Assembly (NCBI RefSeq): GCF_039872765.1
Contig: NZ_JBDPZC010000011.1
Span: 62,001 to 126,000 of the forward strand
DNA: 64,000 nt
From: Roseateles_B flavus
GTDB taxonomy: Bacteria > Pseudomonadota > Gammaproteobacteria > Burkholderiales > Burkholderiaceae_C
Direction: 5' to 3'
Shown: piece after piece, positions 24,010 to 32,816 of the stretch
Layout: every line of letters starts with the position of its first letter
How positions within the stretch are numbered: position 1 is the first letter of the stretch
Position numbers and translations under genes: made by a program
Notes under the pieces: generated by a model
The model's database searches: none
What the model saw: only the letters and a program-made list of their open reading frames with translations
Told to the model about the DNA's origin: nothing

Positions 24010-25478
24010 TCTCAAGCTCCGATTCGAAATAAAAAGAATGTTTCCGCTCGATGCGCCCATTCGGACAAGCCGAAAACCAGGTGCGAAAGCCAGGTGCAAA
24101 AACCGCTTGCCCTATTGGCAGTGTTCTCCGCCCCTCTCTGGCGTGAATGGCTTTCCCTATTCGCTGTCGCCATCTGCTGTCGCCATCCGCTGCCGGTCTG
24201 TCGCCTTCATGAACGGATCTCCTGGGTTTTCAGCAGCAGTGCAGCTCGTGCTGTCAAAAATAAGAAACTCTCTTGAAACTGAGTGCGTGTAACTGGTTGA
24301 TTAAAGCAATGGACACTATGGATTCAAAAATCTGCCGCTGTGCCGCCTGAAGGTTTCCATCCTGCGGGGAGACCCATCGATGGCCCTTCGGCAAGCAATC
24401 CAGCGACCCGCCCCGATATTCATTTCCGGTGATCCATGCCCGTTCACGCCGGGCCTCAGGCATGGCCCGGGGCGCCGGTCTTCAGGCGCTGCGCCCTTGC
24501 GCGCGGCAGCATCGGCCCCCGTCTGGCTTGTCCCGCCCCTGTGTGGCCCGCGGGTCTCGTCCGCGTCAGCGCCGTCGCCGCGGGTTGGTGCATCGCTTGA
24601 GCTGTACCTGGGCGAGTAAACGTTTGCAGTTGTTACATCAGCCTCGATCTGCGGTTCATGTGATGACATCTCCCCTTGGCAGGCCAGCCGGGCGCAGCGA
24701 TGCTAGCCACCGATTTGCCCCGGCGCGTCACCATTTAGGTAACGGGTTAGGTGATTATTGTTTTGGCTTGTTTCAACAGGCGCTGCATCAACGCGCAGCA
24801 GCCCCTGAGGCCCGTTCATGGGCTCATTTATGCCAAGCGTGGATGACCGCCCATTGACAATACTTTGGCGGTTTCAATGATCAAGTGACCCTTCGGGCAG
24901 GTCCGATGCGCAGCCGCACAGCGGCCGGTCTCGTGACAGTCGTCAGGGAAGCCGGGGGCGCATGGACTGGTAGCGCTCGCCCGCTGCGGTCATGGGCACT
25001 GAATCCGGGATGCCAATTCACAGGGCTGGTGCATGCCGCATACCAGACCCTCACGGGTTCGAAACTTCACCTCACCTCTATCCCTTGTTGATACACAGCG
25101 TACTTCCCATGAACGTCCATCGCCGTTGACTGCTCAAAGTGGCAGTTTCGCGGGCGGAACTGTATGGCTGCGGCTTCATCCGCACACCTGCAATGTCTTA
25201 CAGCTGTCTGACTAGGCTAGGCACTGCGCCCGGGATGGGTGCATCAGGTGCGGTCGATGGCGGGGCCCTCGCCGCGAATGGCGGGCACGGAATCAGGCGG
25301 GCAGCGGGTGTGGGCTTGCCGGCGTGGCGACGCGTCCAAGGCGGAGGCTGTCGTGGAGGGGCCACTGCCGGGATGGCAGGTGGCATGCGGCGCGGCGATT
25401 CGCGCGCAACGCATGAAGCCGCACCGCATTGAAGCGGCGCGGCTTGTCGTGCTGGCCCGCGTCGGGCGCGCGGGGCCG
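24010..25478. other. Gene-free 1.47-kb stretch at the cluster border
   Basis: No reading frame here has a recognisable product, a good ribosome-binding site and the codon bias of the neighbours. Parts (about 24,010-24,330 and 24,740-25,200) are visibly richer in A/T than the flanking genes. The left part should hold the leader and promoter of the P450 operon. I see no transposase, tRNA or terminal inverted repeats. It separates the biosynthetic cluster from housekeeping genes and may be the scar of an insertion. Confidence 0.5.
24300..24327 (-). promoter_or_regulatory. Possible sigma-70-like promoter for the P450-NRPS operon
   Basis: On the minus strand TTGAAT and TTTAAT are separated by 16 bp. 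They lie about 290 bp upstream of the P450 start in a stretch that is AT-rich compared with its surroundings. There is no experimental support. Confidence 0.3.
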
Positions 25479-26702
25479 TCAGGAGCGCTGGGTGACGGCG
25501 CCCAGGGTTCCTGCCGCGGCAGCTTCACGTGCGGTCGCCTGCCGCGGTGCAGCCTTGGGTGCTGCGATGCCCAGCAGGCGGCGCAGGCCGGGGACAGGTC
25601 TTGCCAGTCGGTAGACCAAAGCGCAGGTCAGGAAGGTCAGGCCGATCAGCAGCAGGGCCTCCAGGCTGTCCAGCAGTTGCAGAGGCTCCAGCAGGGGCGT
25701 CAGGCCCACGATCACGCTCTGGTGCAGCACGTAGGCGCAGAAGACGGCGGCGCTCAGGCCGGCGCGCCAGCGGTGGTCACGGTCCAGGTGGCGCTTGCCG
25801 AAGCCCAGCACAGCCAGCAGGGCGGTGCCCTGCTTCAGGCCGTAGAGCAGGCGCTGGGTGTAGAGCACGAGCTGCGAGGGGTCGTGGTCGGCGTAATGGC
25901 GCATGTAGAGCCCGAAACCCACCCAGCCCGCCAGGAAGACCACCAGGGCGGGCCAGCGCAGGCGTTCGGCCCAGGTCCAGAGTGCCGGCGCCTGGGAGGC
26001 CGCCATCCAGCCGACCAGGAACAGCCACAGCGAGACCATGTGGTTGTACCAGTCCCAGGTGAGGTTGTGGGTGACGGGGAAGAGGCCGTAGAAGCCGCGG
26101 GCGGCCATCAGGGGCAGGCACAGGCCCGCCAGCCACAGGCCGCCGCGCGGGCCCTGCAGCCCGCGCTGCAAGACCTGACCCCCGAGGGCCAGGGGCTTGG
26201 CCAGCAGCGCCCCCAGCAGGCAGTAGATCCACAGATATGGCAGGAACCAGAGGTGGTTCCAGGTGGGCAGAGACAGGCATTTGTCGCCCTCGCAGAAGCC
26301 GTGGTAGGCCTTGAAGTAAAGGCCCAGGAAGTCCAGGTAGCTGCCCGCGTAGCCCAGCTTCTGCACCACCTCCAGATAGGGCTGGATGGGCACGACCACG
26401 GCCATGCCGAAGAGCAGGGGCCACAGCAGGCGGCTGCTGCGTTCGCGGACGAATCTCCAGCGGTTCTGCAGCTTGCCCATCAGCTGGCTGGCGGCCACGC
26501 CGCCGATCAGGAAGAGCAGGCCCATGCGCCAGGGGTTGCTCAGCAGCATGAGGGGCTCGATGGACTCGTGGATCACCGCATTCTTCACGTGCCAGCCCCA
26601 GCTCACGTAGTACATGCCCACGTGGTAGGGGATCAGCAGCGCGAAGGCGGCGATGCGCAACCAGTCGATGAAGAGCAGGCGGGAGTGGGAGGCGGTGTTC
26701 AT
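25479..26702 (-). CDS. Acyltransferase family 3 membrane protein
   Basis: This 407-residue protein has about ten hydrophobic segments and starts L-L-F-I-D-W-L-R-I-A-A-F-A-L-L-I-P-Y-H-V-G-M-Y, the typical entry of membrane acyltransferase-3 proteins (OafA/OpgC type), which add acyl groups to glycans or lipids at the membrane. The His of P-Y-H is the conserved catalytic-region residue. ATG at 26702 is used, with 26714 as an alternative; neither has a clear ribosome-binding site. It is divergent from the SPFH gene. Near its end it holds a one-mismatch copy of the scattered 15-mer (25590-25604). The target molecule is unknown. Confidence 0.87.
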   Translation of the reverse strand: MNTASHSRLLFIDWLRIAAFALLIPYHVGMYYVSWGWHVKNAVIHESIEPLMLLSNPWRMGLLFLIGGVAASQLMGKLQNRWRFVRERSSRLLWPLLFGMAVVVPIQPYLEVVQKLGYAGSYLDFLGLYFKAYHGFCEGDKCLSLPTWNHLWFLPYLWIYCLLGALLAKPLALGGQVLQRGLQGPRGGLWLAGLCLPLMAARGFYGLFPVTHNLTWDWYNHMVSLWLFLVGWMAASQAPALWTWAERLRWPALVVFLAGWVGFGLYMRHYADHDPSQLVLYTQRLLYGLKQGTALLAVLGFGKRHLDRDHRWRAGLSAAVFCAYVLHQSVIVGLTPLLEPLQLLDSLEALLLIGLTFLTCALVYRLARPVPGLRRLLGIAAPKAAPRQATAREAAAAGTLGAVTQRS

Positions 26703-26886
26703 GGACGCGATCATCCGTTGCGCAGGGCGCCTCGCCACCGACTGTGGGGCGAGTGGTGGTCGGCCTGGGGTGAGCTGCACGCGCCGCGGCCGCCCTTATG
26801 CGTTCCTGATGAGCGCGGAGGGACAAACAGGCCCTGGCGACGCAGGCAGAGGGTCTGCCGCCAGGGAAAAGAAAGAGGAGGAATCC

Positions 26887-28845
26887 ATGTCCTGGTTTGA
26901 ACTGTCCCCCGTGCTGCTGTCCCTGCTGCTGGGCTTCGGCGGTATCGGCTTCATCGTGCTGCTGCTGTACGCGGCCGGCGTGGTGCGCTACATCCCCAAT
27001 GACCGCGTCGGCGTGGTCGAGAAGCTCTGGAGTGCCAGGGGCTCGGTGCAGGCCGGCCTGCTGGCGCTGCAGGGCGAGGCGGGCTTCCAGCCCGAGCTGC
27101 GCCGCGGCGGCTTCCATTTCTTCACGCCCTTCCAGTACCGGGTGCACATCCATCCCATGGTCTCGGTGACGCAGGGCAAGATTGGCTATGTCTTCGCCCG
27201 CGATGGCCTGGACCTGCCGGCCGGCCAGACCCTGGCCAGCAATGCCGCTGTCAGCGATTTCCTGGACGTGCGCAGCTTCCTGAAGCTCGGCGGCCAGAAG
27301 GGCCCGCAGCGCAAGGTGCTGCGCGAGGGCACGCACGTGATCAACCCGGCGCTGTTCGTCGTGATGACCGAGGAGTCCACCTACGCGCTCAATATGGACG
27401 CGCACGAGCGCAGCTACTACGAGCGCATGCGCGGCCTGCTTGAGGAGCGCAACGCCTTCTCGCCGGTCGTCATCAAGGAAAAGAGCGGCAGCCATGACTC
27501 CGACCAGCTGGCCGTGGTGACGGTGCAGGACGGCCCGGCGCTTTCGCGCGACGAGCTGCTGGCGCCCGACGTGGGCGATGCCCACAACAGCTTCCAGGAG
27601 CCCGAGCGCTTCCTGGCCGCCGGGGGCCGCCGCGGCCGCCAGGAGCGCGTGCTGGTGGAAGGCACCTACTACATCAACCGCCTCTTCGCGACGGTGGAGT
27701 TCATCGCCAAGACCATCATCCCGGTGGGCTATGTGGGCGTGGTCGTGTCCTATACCGGCGCGCGGGGCGAGGACGTCTCGGGCAGCGAGTACAGCCATGG
27801 CGAGCTGGTCAATGCCGGCTGCCGCGGCGTCTGGCGCGAGCCGCTGATGCCCGGCAAGTACGCCTTCAACACTTACGCCGGCAAGATCGAGCTGGTGCCC
27901 ACGACCAATTTCGTGCTGATGTGGCAGAGCGGCGAGAGCGGCTCCAGCTTCGACTCCAACTTGCGCGAGATCACGCTGATCACCAAGGACGCCTTCGAGC
28001 CGCAGCTGCCGCTGTCCGTGGTGGTGCACATCGACTACCGCAAGGCGCCGATGGTGGTGCAGCGCTTCGGCAATGTGAAGCAGCTGGTGGAGCAGACGCT
28101 GGACCCGATGGTGTCCAGCTACTTCAAGAACGTCTCGCAGACGCACACCTTCATCCAGCTGATCCAGTCGCGTTCGGAGCTGCAGACCAATGCCTCGCGG
28201 GACATGCGCGAGCGCTTCCTGGCCTACTCGCTGGAGTTCCAGGAGGTGCTGATCGGCACGCCGCGCCCGCAGCCCGGCGACCACAAGATCGAGGCCATCA
28301 TGGCCCAGCTGCGCGACCGCCAGATCGCCCGCGAGCAGGTCGAGACCTTCGCGCAGAAGGAGATCGCGGCCAACAAGCAGCGCGAGCTGAACGAGGCCGA
28401 GAAGCGCGCCGAGAAGCAGGCGGAGCTGACGGCCTCGCTGGTGGACATCTCCATCAAGGAGAACCATGGCGCCGCCGCGGTGAAGGCTGCCGAGAAGCGC
28501 CGCCAGGAGATCGAGGCCCTGGCGCAGGGCGAGCGCTACCGCCAGGAGGCCGAGGGCCAGGGCCGCGCCGCCGCCATCCGCAGCGTGGGCGAGGCCGAGG
28601 GCTCGGCCATCCGCGCGCGCTCCGAGGCGCTGGAAGGTGAGGGCGCCGACAAGCAGCTGATGCAGACCGTCATGCTGCGCCTGGCCGAGGCCTTCGAGAC
28701 CGCCCGTGTGCCCCTGGTGCCGCAGATCCAGCTGGGCGGCGGGGCCGAAGGCAGCAATGCCTTCTCCACCCTGCTGGGCCTGATGACAGCGCTCAAGGCG
28801 CGCGAGCTGGAAGGCGCTGCCGCCCCCGCTCAGCCGCGCAGCTGA
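26887..28845 (+). CDS. Long SPFH/flotillin-family membrane protein
   Basis: This 652-residue protein has one N-terminal membrane segment (about 7-32). Two related blocks follow, V-L-R-E-G-T-H-V-I-N-P and V-L-V-E-G-T-Y-Y-I-N-R, each the start of an SPFH-like module, then a beta-rich SPFH core and a charged coiled coil (about 480-600) rich in A-E-K-R-A-E-K-Q-A-E-L repeats. Flotillin-like proteins scaffold membrane microdomains. The start at 26887 has GAGGA 4 nt upstream. Its 3' end overlaps the convergent LytTR regulator by 16 bp. Longer than typical flotillins because of the doubled N-terminal part. Confidence 0.85.
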   Translation: MSWFELSPVLLSLLLGFGGIGFIVLLLYAAGVVRYIPNDRVGVVEKLWSARGSVQAGLLALQGEAGFQPELRRGGFHFFTPFQYRVHIHPMVSVTQGKIGYVFARDGLDLPAGQTLASNAAVSDFLDVRSFLKLGGQKGPQRKVLREGTHVINPALFVVMTEESTYALNMDAHERSYYERMRGLLEERNAFSPVVIKEKSGSHDSDQLAVVTVQDGPALSRDELLAPDVGDAHNSFQEPERFLAAGGRRGRQERVLVEGTYYINRLFATVEFIAKTIIPVGYVGVVVSYTGARGEDVSGSEYSHGELVNAGCRGVWREPLMPGKYAFNTYAGKIELVPTTNFVLMWQSGESGSSFDSNLREITLITKDAFEPQLPLSVVVHIDYRKAPMVVQRFGNVKQLVEQTLDPMVSSYFKNVSQTHTFIQLIQSRSELQTNASRDMRERFLAYSLEFQEVLIGTPRPQPGDHKIEAIMAQLRDRQIAREQVETFAQKEIAANKQRELNEAEKRAEKQAELTASLVDISIKENHGAAAVKAAEKRRQEIEALAQGERYRQEAEGQGRAAAIRSVGEAEGSAIRARSEALEGEGADKQLMQTVMLRLAEAFETARVPLVPQIQLGGGAEGSNAFSTLLGLMTALKARELEGAAAPAQPRS

Positions 28846-29570
28846 TCGCGGTAGTTGCGCGAGACCCGCAGCTGCTGGCCCCCGCGCAGGGTCAGCAGCG
28901 CCTCCCCATGCGGCAGGGCCTCGATGCTGTCGATGTGAGCGGGGTTGACCGCATGGCTGCGGTGAATGCGCAGGAACTGGCCGGCCACCGCCGGATGCTC
29001 CAGGAAGGCGCTGAGCGTGCGACGCTCCAGATAGCTGTGGGGCGGGGCGTGCAGCTCGATGTAGTTGTCCGCCGCGGACACCCACTGCAGCTCGGCCAGG
29101 GGCAGCTTGAGCAGCTTGCCCTGGCGCTGAACCAGCCAGTGGCCGGACGCCGGCTGCAGCTGCTGCAGGGCCGCGATCAGGCCACCGCGCGCACTGGCCG
29201 CCGCCGGCTGAGCCGGGTTGAGCCGACCCTGCAGGCGGTGCAGGGCCGTGGCCAGGCGCTCGGGGCTGCAGGGCTTGAGCAGGTAGTCCACCGCATGCAG
29301 GTCGAAGGCCTGGACCGCATGCTGGTCGAAGGCCGTGCAGAAGATCACCGGCAGCTGCTCGGGCAGCTGCAGGGCCAGGTCCAGGCCACTCTGGCCGGGC
29401 ATCTGGATGTCCAGGATCAGGGCCTGGATGTCGGGGTGGCGGCGCAGCTGTTCCAGCGCCTCCTCGCCATCACCCGCCTCGATGATCCACTGCACCTGCG
29501 GGTGCTCGGCCAGCAGGCGGCGCAGGCGGGCGCGGGCCGGCGGTTCGTCGTCGACGATCAGCAGCTTCAT
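28830..29570 (-). CDS. LytTR-type response regulator
   Basis: A 246-residue regulator. Residues 1-115 form a receiver domain with L-L-I-V-D-D-E-P, the phospho-acceptor Asp in L-I-L-D-I-Q-M-P, and K in Y-L-L-K-P. The C-terminal LytTR DNA-binding domain has V-S-A-A-D-N-Y-I-E-L-H, R-R-T-L, F-L-R-I-H-R-S-H-A-V-N and R-V-S-R-N-Y. Its ATG overlaps the stop of the histidine kinase (ATGA). It probably binds paired direct repeats; a pair with 21-bp period lies upstream of the kinase gene (30689-30720). Confidence 0.93.
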   Translation of the reverse strand: MKLLIVDDEPPARARLRRLLAEHPQVQWIIEAGDGEEALEQLRRHPDIQALILDIQMPGQSGLDLALQLPEQLPVIFCTAFDQHAVQAFDLHAVDYLLKPCSPERLATALHRLQGRLNPAQPAAASARGGLIAALQQLQPASGHWLVQRQGKLLKLPLAELQWVSAADNYIELHAPPHSYLERRTLSAFLEHPAVAGQFLRIHRSHAVNPAHIDSIEALPHGEALLTLRGGQQLRVSRNYRDQLRG

Positions 29571-30646
29571 GCCAGCGCCTCCCTCCGGGGCAGCCACAGG
29601 CGCAGCAGCGTGCCGCCCTGGTCGGGGCCGATCCAGAGCAGGGCCGCCTCGCCATAGGCCATGCGCAGGCGCTCGCGCAGATTGCTCAGGCCCAGGCCGC
29701 CGGCGCGCTCCACCTGCTCGGCGCTGACGCCGCTGTTACGGATCTCCACCTGCAGGCCACCGTCCACCGCCTGGCTGCGCAGCGAGACCTCGACGGCGCC
29801 GCGGCTCAGCGCCACGTCATGCTTGACGGCGTTCTCCACCGGGTTCAGCAGCAGCAGCGCCGGCAGGGGCCAGGTCTCGGTGCCCGGCGCTAGCTCGATG
29901 TGCACCTGCAGCCGCTCGCCGAAGCGGGCCTGCATGAGGGCCAGGTAGGGCTGGATCAGGGCCATCTCCTCGGCCAGGGTCTGCCAGCCGCGCTGCTGGG
30001 CCGAGAGCGAGGCGCGCAGCAGGTCCGAGAGCTGGCACAGCAGGCGATCGGCGCGGCCCACGTCCTCGTACATCACCGAGGCGATCAGGTTGAGGCTGTT
30101 GAAGAGGAAGTGCGGCTGCAGCTGCTCGGCCAGGCGCGCCAGCTGGGCCTGGGCCAGCTCGGTGCGCATGCGGGCCATCTCCAGCGCCGTCTGCTGGCCG
30201 CGCAGGTGCACCCATAGAGCGTGGCACAGCAGCACATCGGTGACGTAGAAGACCAGGTCCTTGGCCGCCTCGTAGCCCAGCACCTGCCAGGCGTTGCCGG
30301 GCTCGTAGTCCACCGAGGTCAGCGCATAGGCGGCGAAGCGCAGGCCGAACATGCCCGCCACGTGCAGCACGGTGTAGACCGCATAGCCCAGCGCATGGCG
30401 GGCGATCAGCGCACCCAGGCCGCGACCCAGGCTGGCCCGGTGCCAGCGGAAGATGGGGGGCAGCAGGCCGGCCACGACCAGCACCGAGCTGAACTCCCAC
30501 AAGAACGGCTCCCAGGCATGCCGGCCGCCATTGCGCAGGTAGTGCTGCAGCTCGGCCACGGCAAAGAAGAGGGCGACCCCGGTCAGGAGGCAGGCGTAGA
30601 TCCACCAGAAGCGGCGGGGAAGCGAAAGGGGCACGGGCTCCGTCAT
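29567..30646 (-). CDS. LytS-like membrane histidine kinase
   Basis: A 359-residue sensor with four to five hydrophobic segments in the first ~165 residues. A His_kinase domain follows with the phospho-acceptor in Q-P-H-F-L-F-N-S-L-N, then a HATPase domain with N-P-V-E-N-A-V-K-H-D (N-box) and G-L-G-L-S-N-L-R-E-R-L. No separate sensory domain is visible, so the signal is probably sensed in or near the membrane. Start at 30646, the Met just before a hydrophobic segment. Operon with the LytTR regulator. Confidence 0.92.
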   Translation of the reverse strand: MTEPVPLSLPRRFWWIYACLLTGVALFFAVAELQHYLRNGGRHAWEPFLWEFSSVLVVAGLLPPIFRWHRASLGRGLGALIARHALGYAVYTVLHVAGMFGLRFAAYALTSVDYEPGNAWQVLGYEAAKDLVFYVTDVLLCHALWVHLRGQQTALEMARMRTELAQAQLARLAEQLQPHFLFNSLNLIASVMYEDVGRADRLLCQLSDLLRASLSAQQRGWQTLAEEMALIQPYLALMQARFGERLQVHIELAPGTETWPLPALLLLNPVENAVKHDVALSRGAVEVSLRSQAVDGGLQVEIRNSGVSAEQVERAGGLGLSNLRERLRMAYGEAALLWIGPDQGGTLLRLWLPRREALA

Positions 30647-30688
30647 GGGCGGCCACGATAGCAGCGTGCCAGGTCTTGCCAAGGCGGT

Positions 30689-30720
30689 TCATCCCAGGGA
30701 GCGGCCGCCTCATCCCAGGG
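30689..30720. promoter_or_regulatory. Paired 11-bp direct repeats, candidate LytTR operator
   Basis: TCATCCCAGGG occurs at 30689-30699 and again at 30710-30720, a period of 21 bp or two helical turns. LytTR regulators bind two direct repeats with this phasing. The site lies between the kinase start (30646) and the divergent reductase (30777), suggesting autoregulation. Confidence 0.45.
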
Positions 30721-30776
30721 GCGGCGCCGCGGGTCGCGCGTAGACTGCGCGCAGCATTCCGGCAGTAGGAAGAGAA

Positions 30777-31775
30777 ATGAAGAAGATCTGCATTGTGGGC
30801 ATGGGCGCCATCGGCGGCTGGGTGGCGGGGCATCTGGGCCACCGGCTGGGCGGCGAGGTGCAGCTCAGCGCTGTGGCCCGCGGCGCCACGCTGGCCGCCT
30901 TGCGCGCGCAGGGCCTGCGCATGGACACCGTCATCGACGCCACGCCGCAGCGCTTGACCGTGCCGGTGAACGCCTCCGAGCGCCCCGAGGAGCTGGGCCC
31001 GCAGGACCTGATCGTGCTGGCCGTCAAGGGCCCGGCCCTGGCCGAGGTGGCGCCCCTGGTGCAGCGCCTGCTGGGCCCGGAAACCCGCGTGCTGGTGGCC
31101 ATGAACGGCGTGCCCTGGTGGTTCTTCCAGCAGCTGGAGGGCCCTTGCAAGGGCCTGCAGCTGCAGGCCGTGGACCCGGGCGGTCGCGTGGCTGCCCTGA
31201 TTCCGGCGGAGCGCGTGATCGGCTCCGTCGTGCACGCCAGCTGTGCCACGCCGGAGCCCGGGCTCGTGAAGCATGTGATGGGCATGGGCCTGATCCTGGG
31301 CGACCCGGCTGGCGGCGAGCCCGCGCACATCGCCGAGTGGGCCGCACTTTTCCAGCGGGCGGGCTTCAACGCCACGGTGTCCCCGCGCATCCAGAAGGAC
31401 ATCTGGTACAAGCTCTGGGGCAACATGACCATGAACCCCATCTCGGCCCTGACTGGCGCGACCTGCGACCGCATCCTGGACGACGAGCTGGTGCGGGGAT
31501 TCGTGAGCGCCGTGATGCGCGAGGCCTCGGCCATCGGAGACGCCATCGGCTGCCCCGTGGGCCAGACGCCCGAGCAGCGTCACGAGGTGACGCGCAAGCT
31601 GGGCGCCTTCAAGACCTCCATGCTGCAGGACGTGGAGGCGGGCCGCAAGATCGAGCTCGACGCCCTGGTGACCGTGGTCCGCGAGATCGGCCAGCACATG
31701 GGCCAGGCCACGCCCAGCATCGATGCCATGCTGGGGCTGACGCGCCTGATGGCCCAGACGCGCGGCCTGCTCTGA
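30777..31775 (+). CDS. Ketopantoate reductase family protein (PanE/ApbA-like)
   Basis: A 332-residue NADPH-dependent oxidoreductase. It opens with I-C-I-V-G-M-G-A-I-G-G (Rossmann) and has V-L-A-V-K-G-P-A at the end of the nucleotide domain. The C-terminal helical domain contains D-I-W-Y-K-L-W-G-N-M-T-M-N-P-I-S-A-L-T, which holds the catalytic Lys and the Asn/Ser that position the 2-keto acid. AGGAAGAGAA lies before the ATG. True PanE makes D-pantoate, but many Burkholderiales have several paralogues acting on other 2-keto or 2-hydroxy acids, so the exact substrate is open. Convergent with the OmpA-like gene. Confidence 0.85.
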   Translation: MKKICIVGMGAIGGWVAGHLGHRLGGEVQLSAVARGATLAALRAQGLRMDTVIDATPQRLTVPVNASERPEELGPQDLIVLAVKGPALAEVAPLVQRLLGPETRVLVAMNGVPWWFFQQLEGPCKGLQLQAVDPGGRVAALIPAERVIGSVVHASCATPEPGLVKHVMGMGLILGDPAGGEPAHIAEWAALFQRAGFNATVSPRIQKDIWYKLWGNMTMNPISALTGATCDRILDDELVRGFVSAVMREASAIGDAIGCPVGQTPEQRHEVTRKLGAFKTSMLQDVEAGRKIELDALVTVVREIGQHMGQATPSIDAMLGLTRLMAQTRGLL

Positions 31776-31796
31776 GCGCCGCGCCAGGGGCCTGGC

Positions 31797-32651
31797 TCAG
31801 CCCTTCCTGACCAGCTCCACGCGGCGGTTCTTGGCCCGGCCGGCGTCCTTGCGGTTGTCCGCGATCGGATAGGTCTGGCCATGGCCCACGGCGCTGAGGC
31901 GCTTGGCGTCGATGCCCTGGGCGACCACGGCCTTCATCACCGCCTCGGCGCGGGCCTGGGACAGGCGCTGGTTCTCGGTGGCATTGCCGGTGTTGTCCGT
32001 GTGACCTTCGATGGAGAGCTTCAGCTGCGGCTCGTTGCGCAGCAGGGTGACGATCTCCTTCACCACGCCCTGGCCGGCGGGCAGGATCTCGGCCTTGGCC
32101 GTCTCGAACTCGATGTACAGGGCGACGTCGCCCTCGGACTTCAAGGCGTTGGACATGTCCTGTGCCGAGATGGTGACGGTGCTCTCGCGCTGGGCTTCCT
32201 CGACCACGATGAGGGTGTAGTAGCCCTCGTAGTTGTCTTTCAGGACGAGCCAGTCGGCGCCACCGTCCGCACGCGCGAAGCGGTAGATGAAGGGGCCGCT
32301 GGAGCCTTCCTGCTGGTTGATGAGCTTGCCGCCCTGGCGCTTGGCCACGTCCGCGTATTCCCGCGCCACGATGGACGGCCCCACCATCAGGGCCTTGTCG
32401 CGGTTGAAGAGCGTCTGCTCGCGGACGCGGCCGACCAGTTCGATGTCCCGGCGCTTGCCGGCCGGGGTGTCTTCGCAGTAGCTGGTGCCACAGACGGCCC
32501 ACACCTTGACGACGTCCATCGCCTTTGTCTTCTCACCATTGCCGGCGTAGCCCTTGACGGGCGACACCTCGAGCGCGTGGCTCGACAGGGCGCTCAAGGC
32601 AAGGGTCAGGGGCAGCAGACCGCGGGACAGGGCTCGACGCATTTCGATCAT
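31797..32651 (-). CDS. OmpA-domain outer-membrane/periplasmic protein
   Basis: This 284-residue protein has a signal peptide (L-P-L-T-L-A-L-S-A-L-S-S-H-A), a middle region of unknown fold (about 40-160) with C-G-T-S-Y-C, and a C-terminal OmpA peptidoglycan-binding domain: I-E-F-E-T-A-K-A-E-I-L-P, I-E-G-H-T-D-N-T-G, N-Q-R-L-S-Q-A-R-A-E-A-V and G-H-G-Q-T-Y-P-I-A-D-N. Such proteins tie the outer membrane to peptidoglycan. Start uncertain between 32651 and 32642. Confidence 0.85.
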   Translation of the reverse strand: MIEMRRALSRGLLPLTLALSALSSHALEVSPVKGYAGNGEKTKAMDVVKVWAVCGTSYCEDTPAGKRRDIELVGRVREQTLFNRDKALMVGPSIVAREYADVAKRQGGKLINQQEGSSGPFIYRFARADGGADWLVLKDNYEGYYTLIVVEEAQRESTVTISAQDMSNALKSEGDVALYIEFETAKAEILPAGQGVVKEIVTLLRNEPQLKLSIEGHTDNTGNATENQRLSQARAEAVMKAVVAQGIDAKRLSAVGHGQTYPIADNRKDAGRAKNRRVELVRKG

Positions 32652-32816
32652 TGATGGGAGGCACGCCCGATTGGCGCCGGCGCACGATAGGAGGCAGAGG
32701 GGCAGGCGCCCATCCCCCGCGCGGAGGGAAATTGCAAGCAGCGGTGACAGCCCTCCCTTCCGGCCCATTCGGAAAATGGTATTCTGCAAATATATTTAAT
32801 GAATGGCGGATGGACC

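Noticed and set aside
24254..24669. Small minus-strand frames in the gene-free stretch
   Set aside because: No motif, no ribosome-binding site and out-of-character codon use; they overlap each other in different frames.
24854..24881. TTGACA with AATGAT 16 bp later, a possible plus-strand promoter
   Set aside because: Weak -10 and no supported gene downstream for 600 bp.
25777..29085. An 1102-codon minus-strand frame
   Set aside because: It spans the SPFH gene in antisense and the acyltransferase in another frame; a product of high GC, not a gene.
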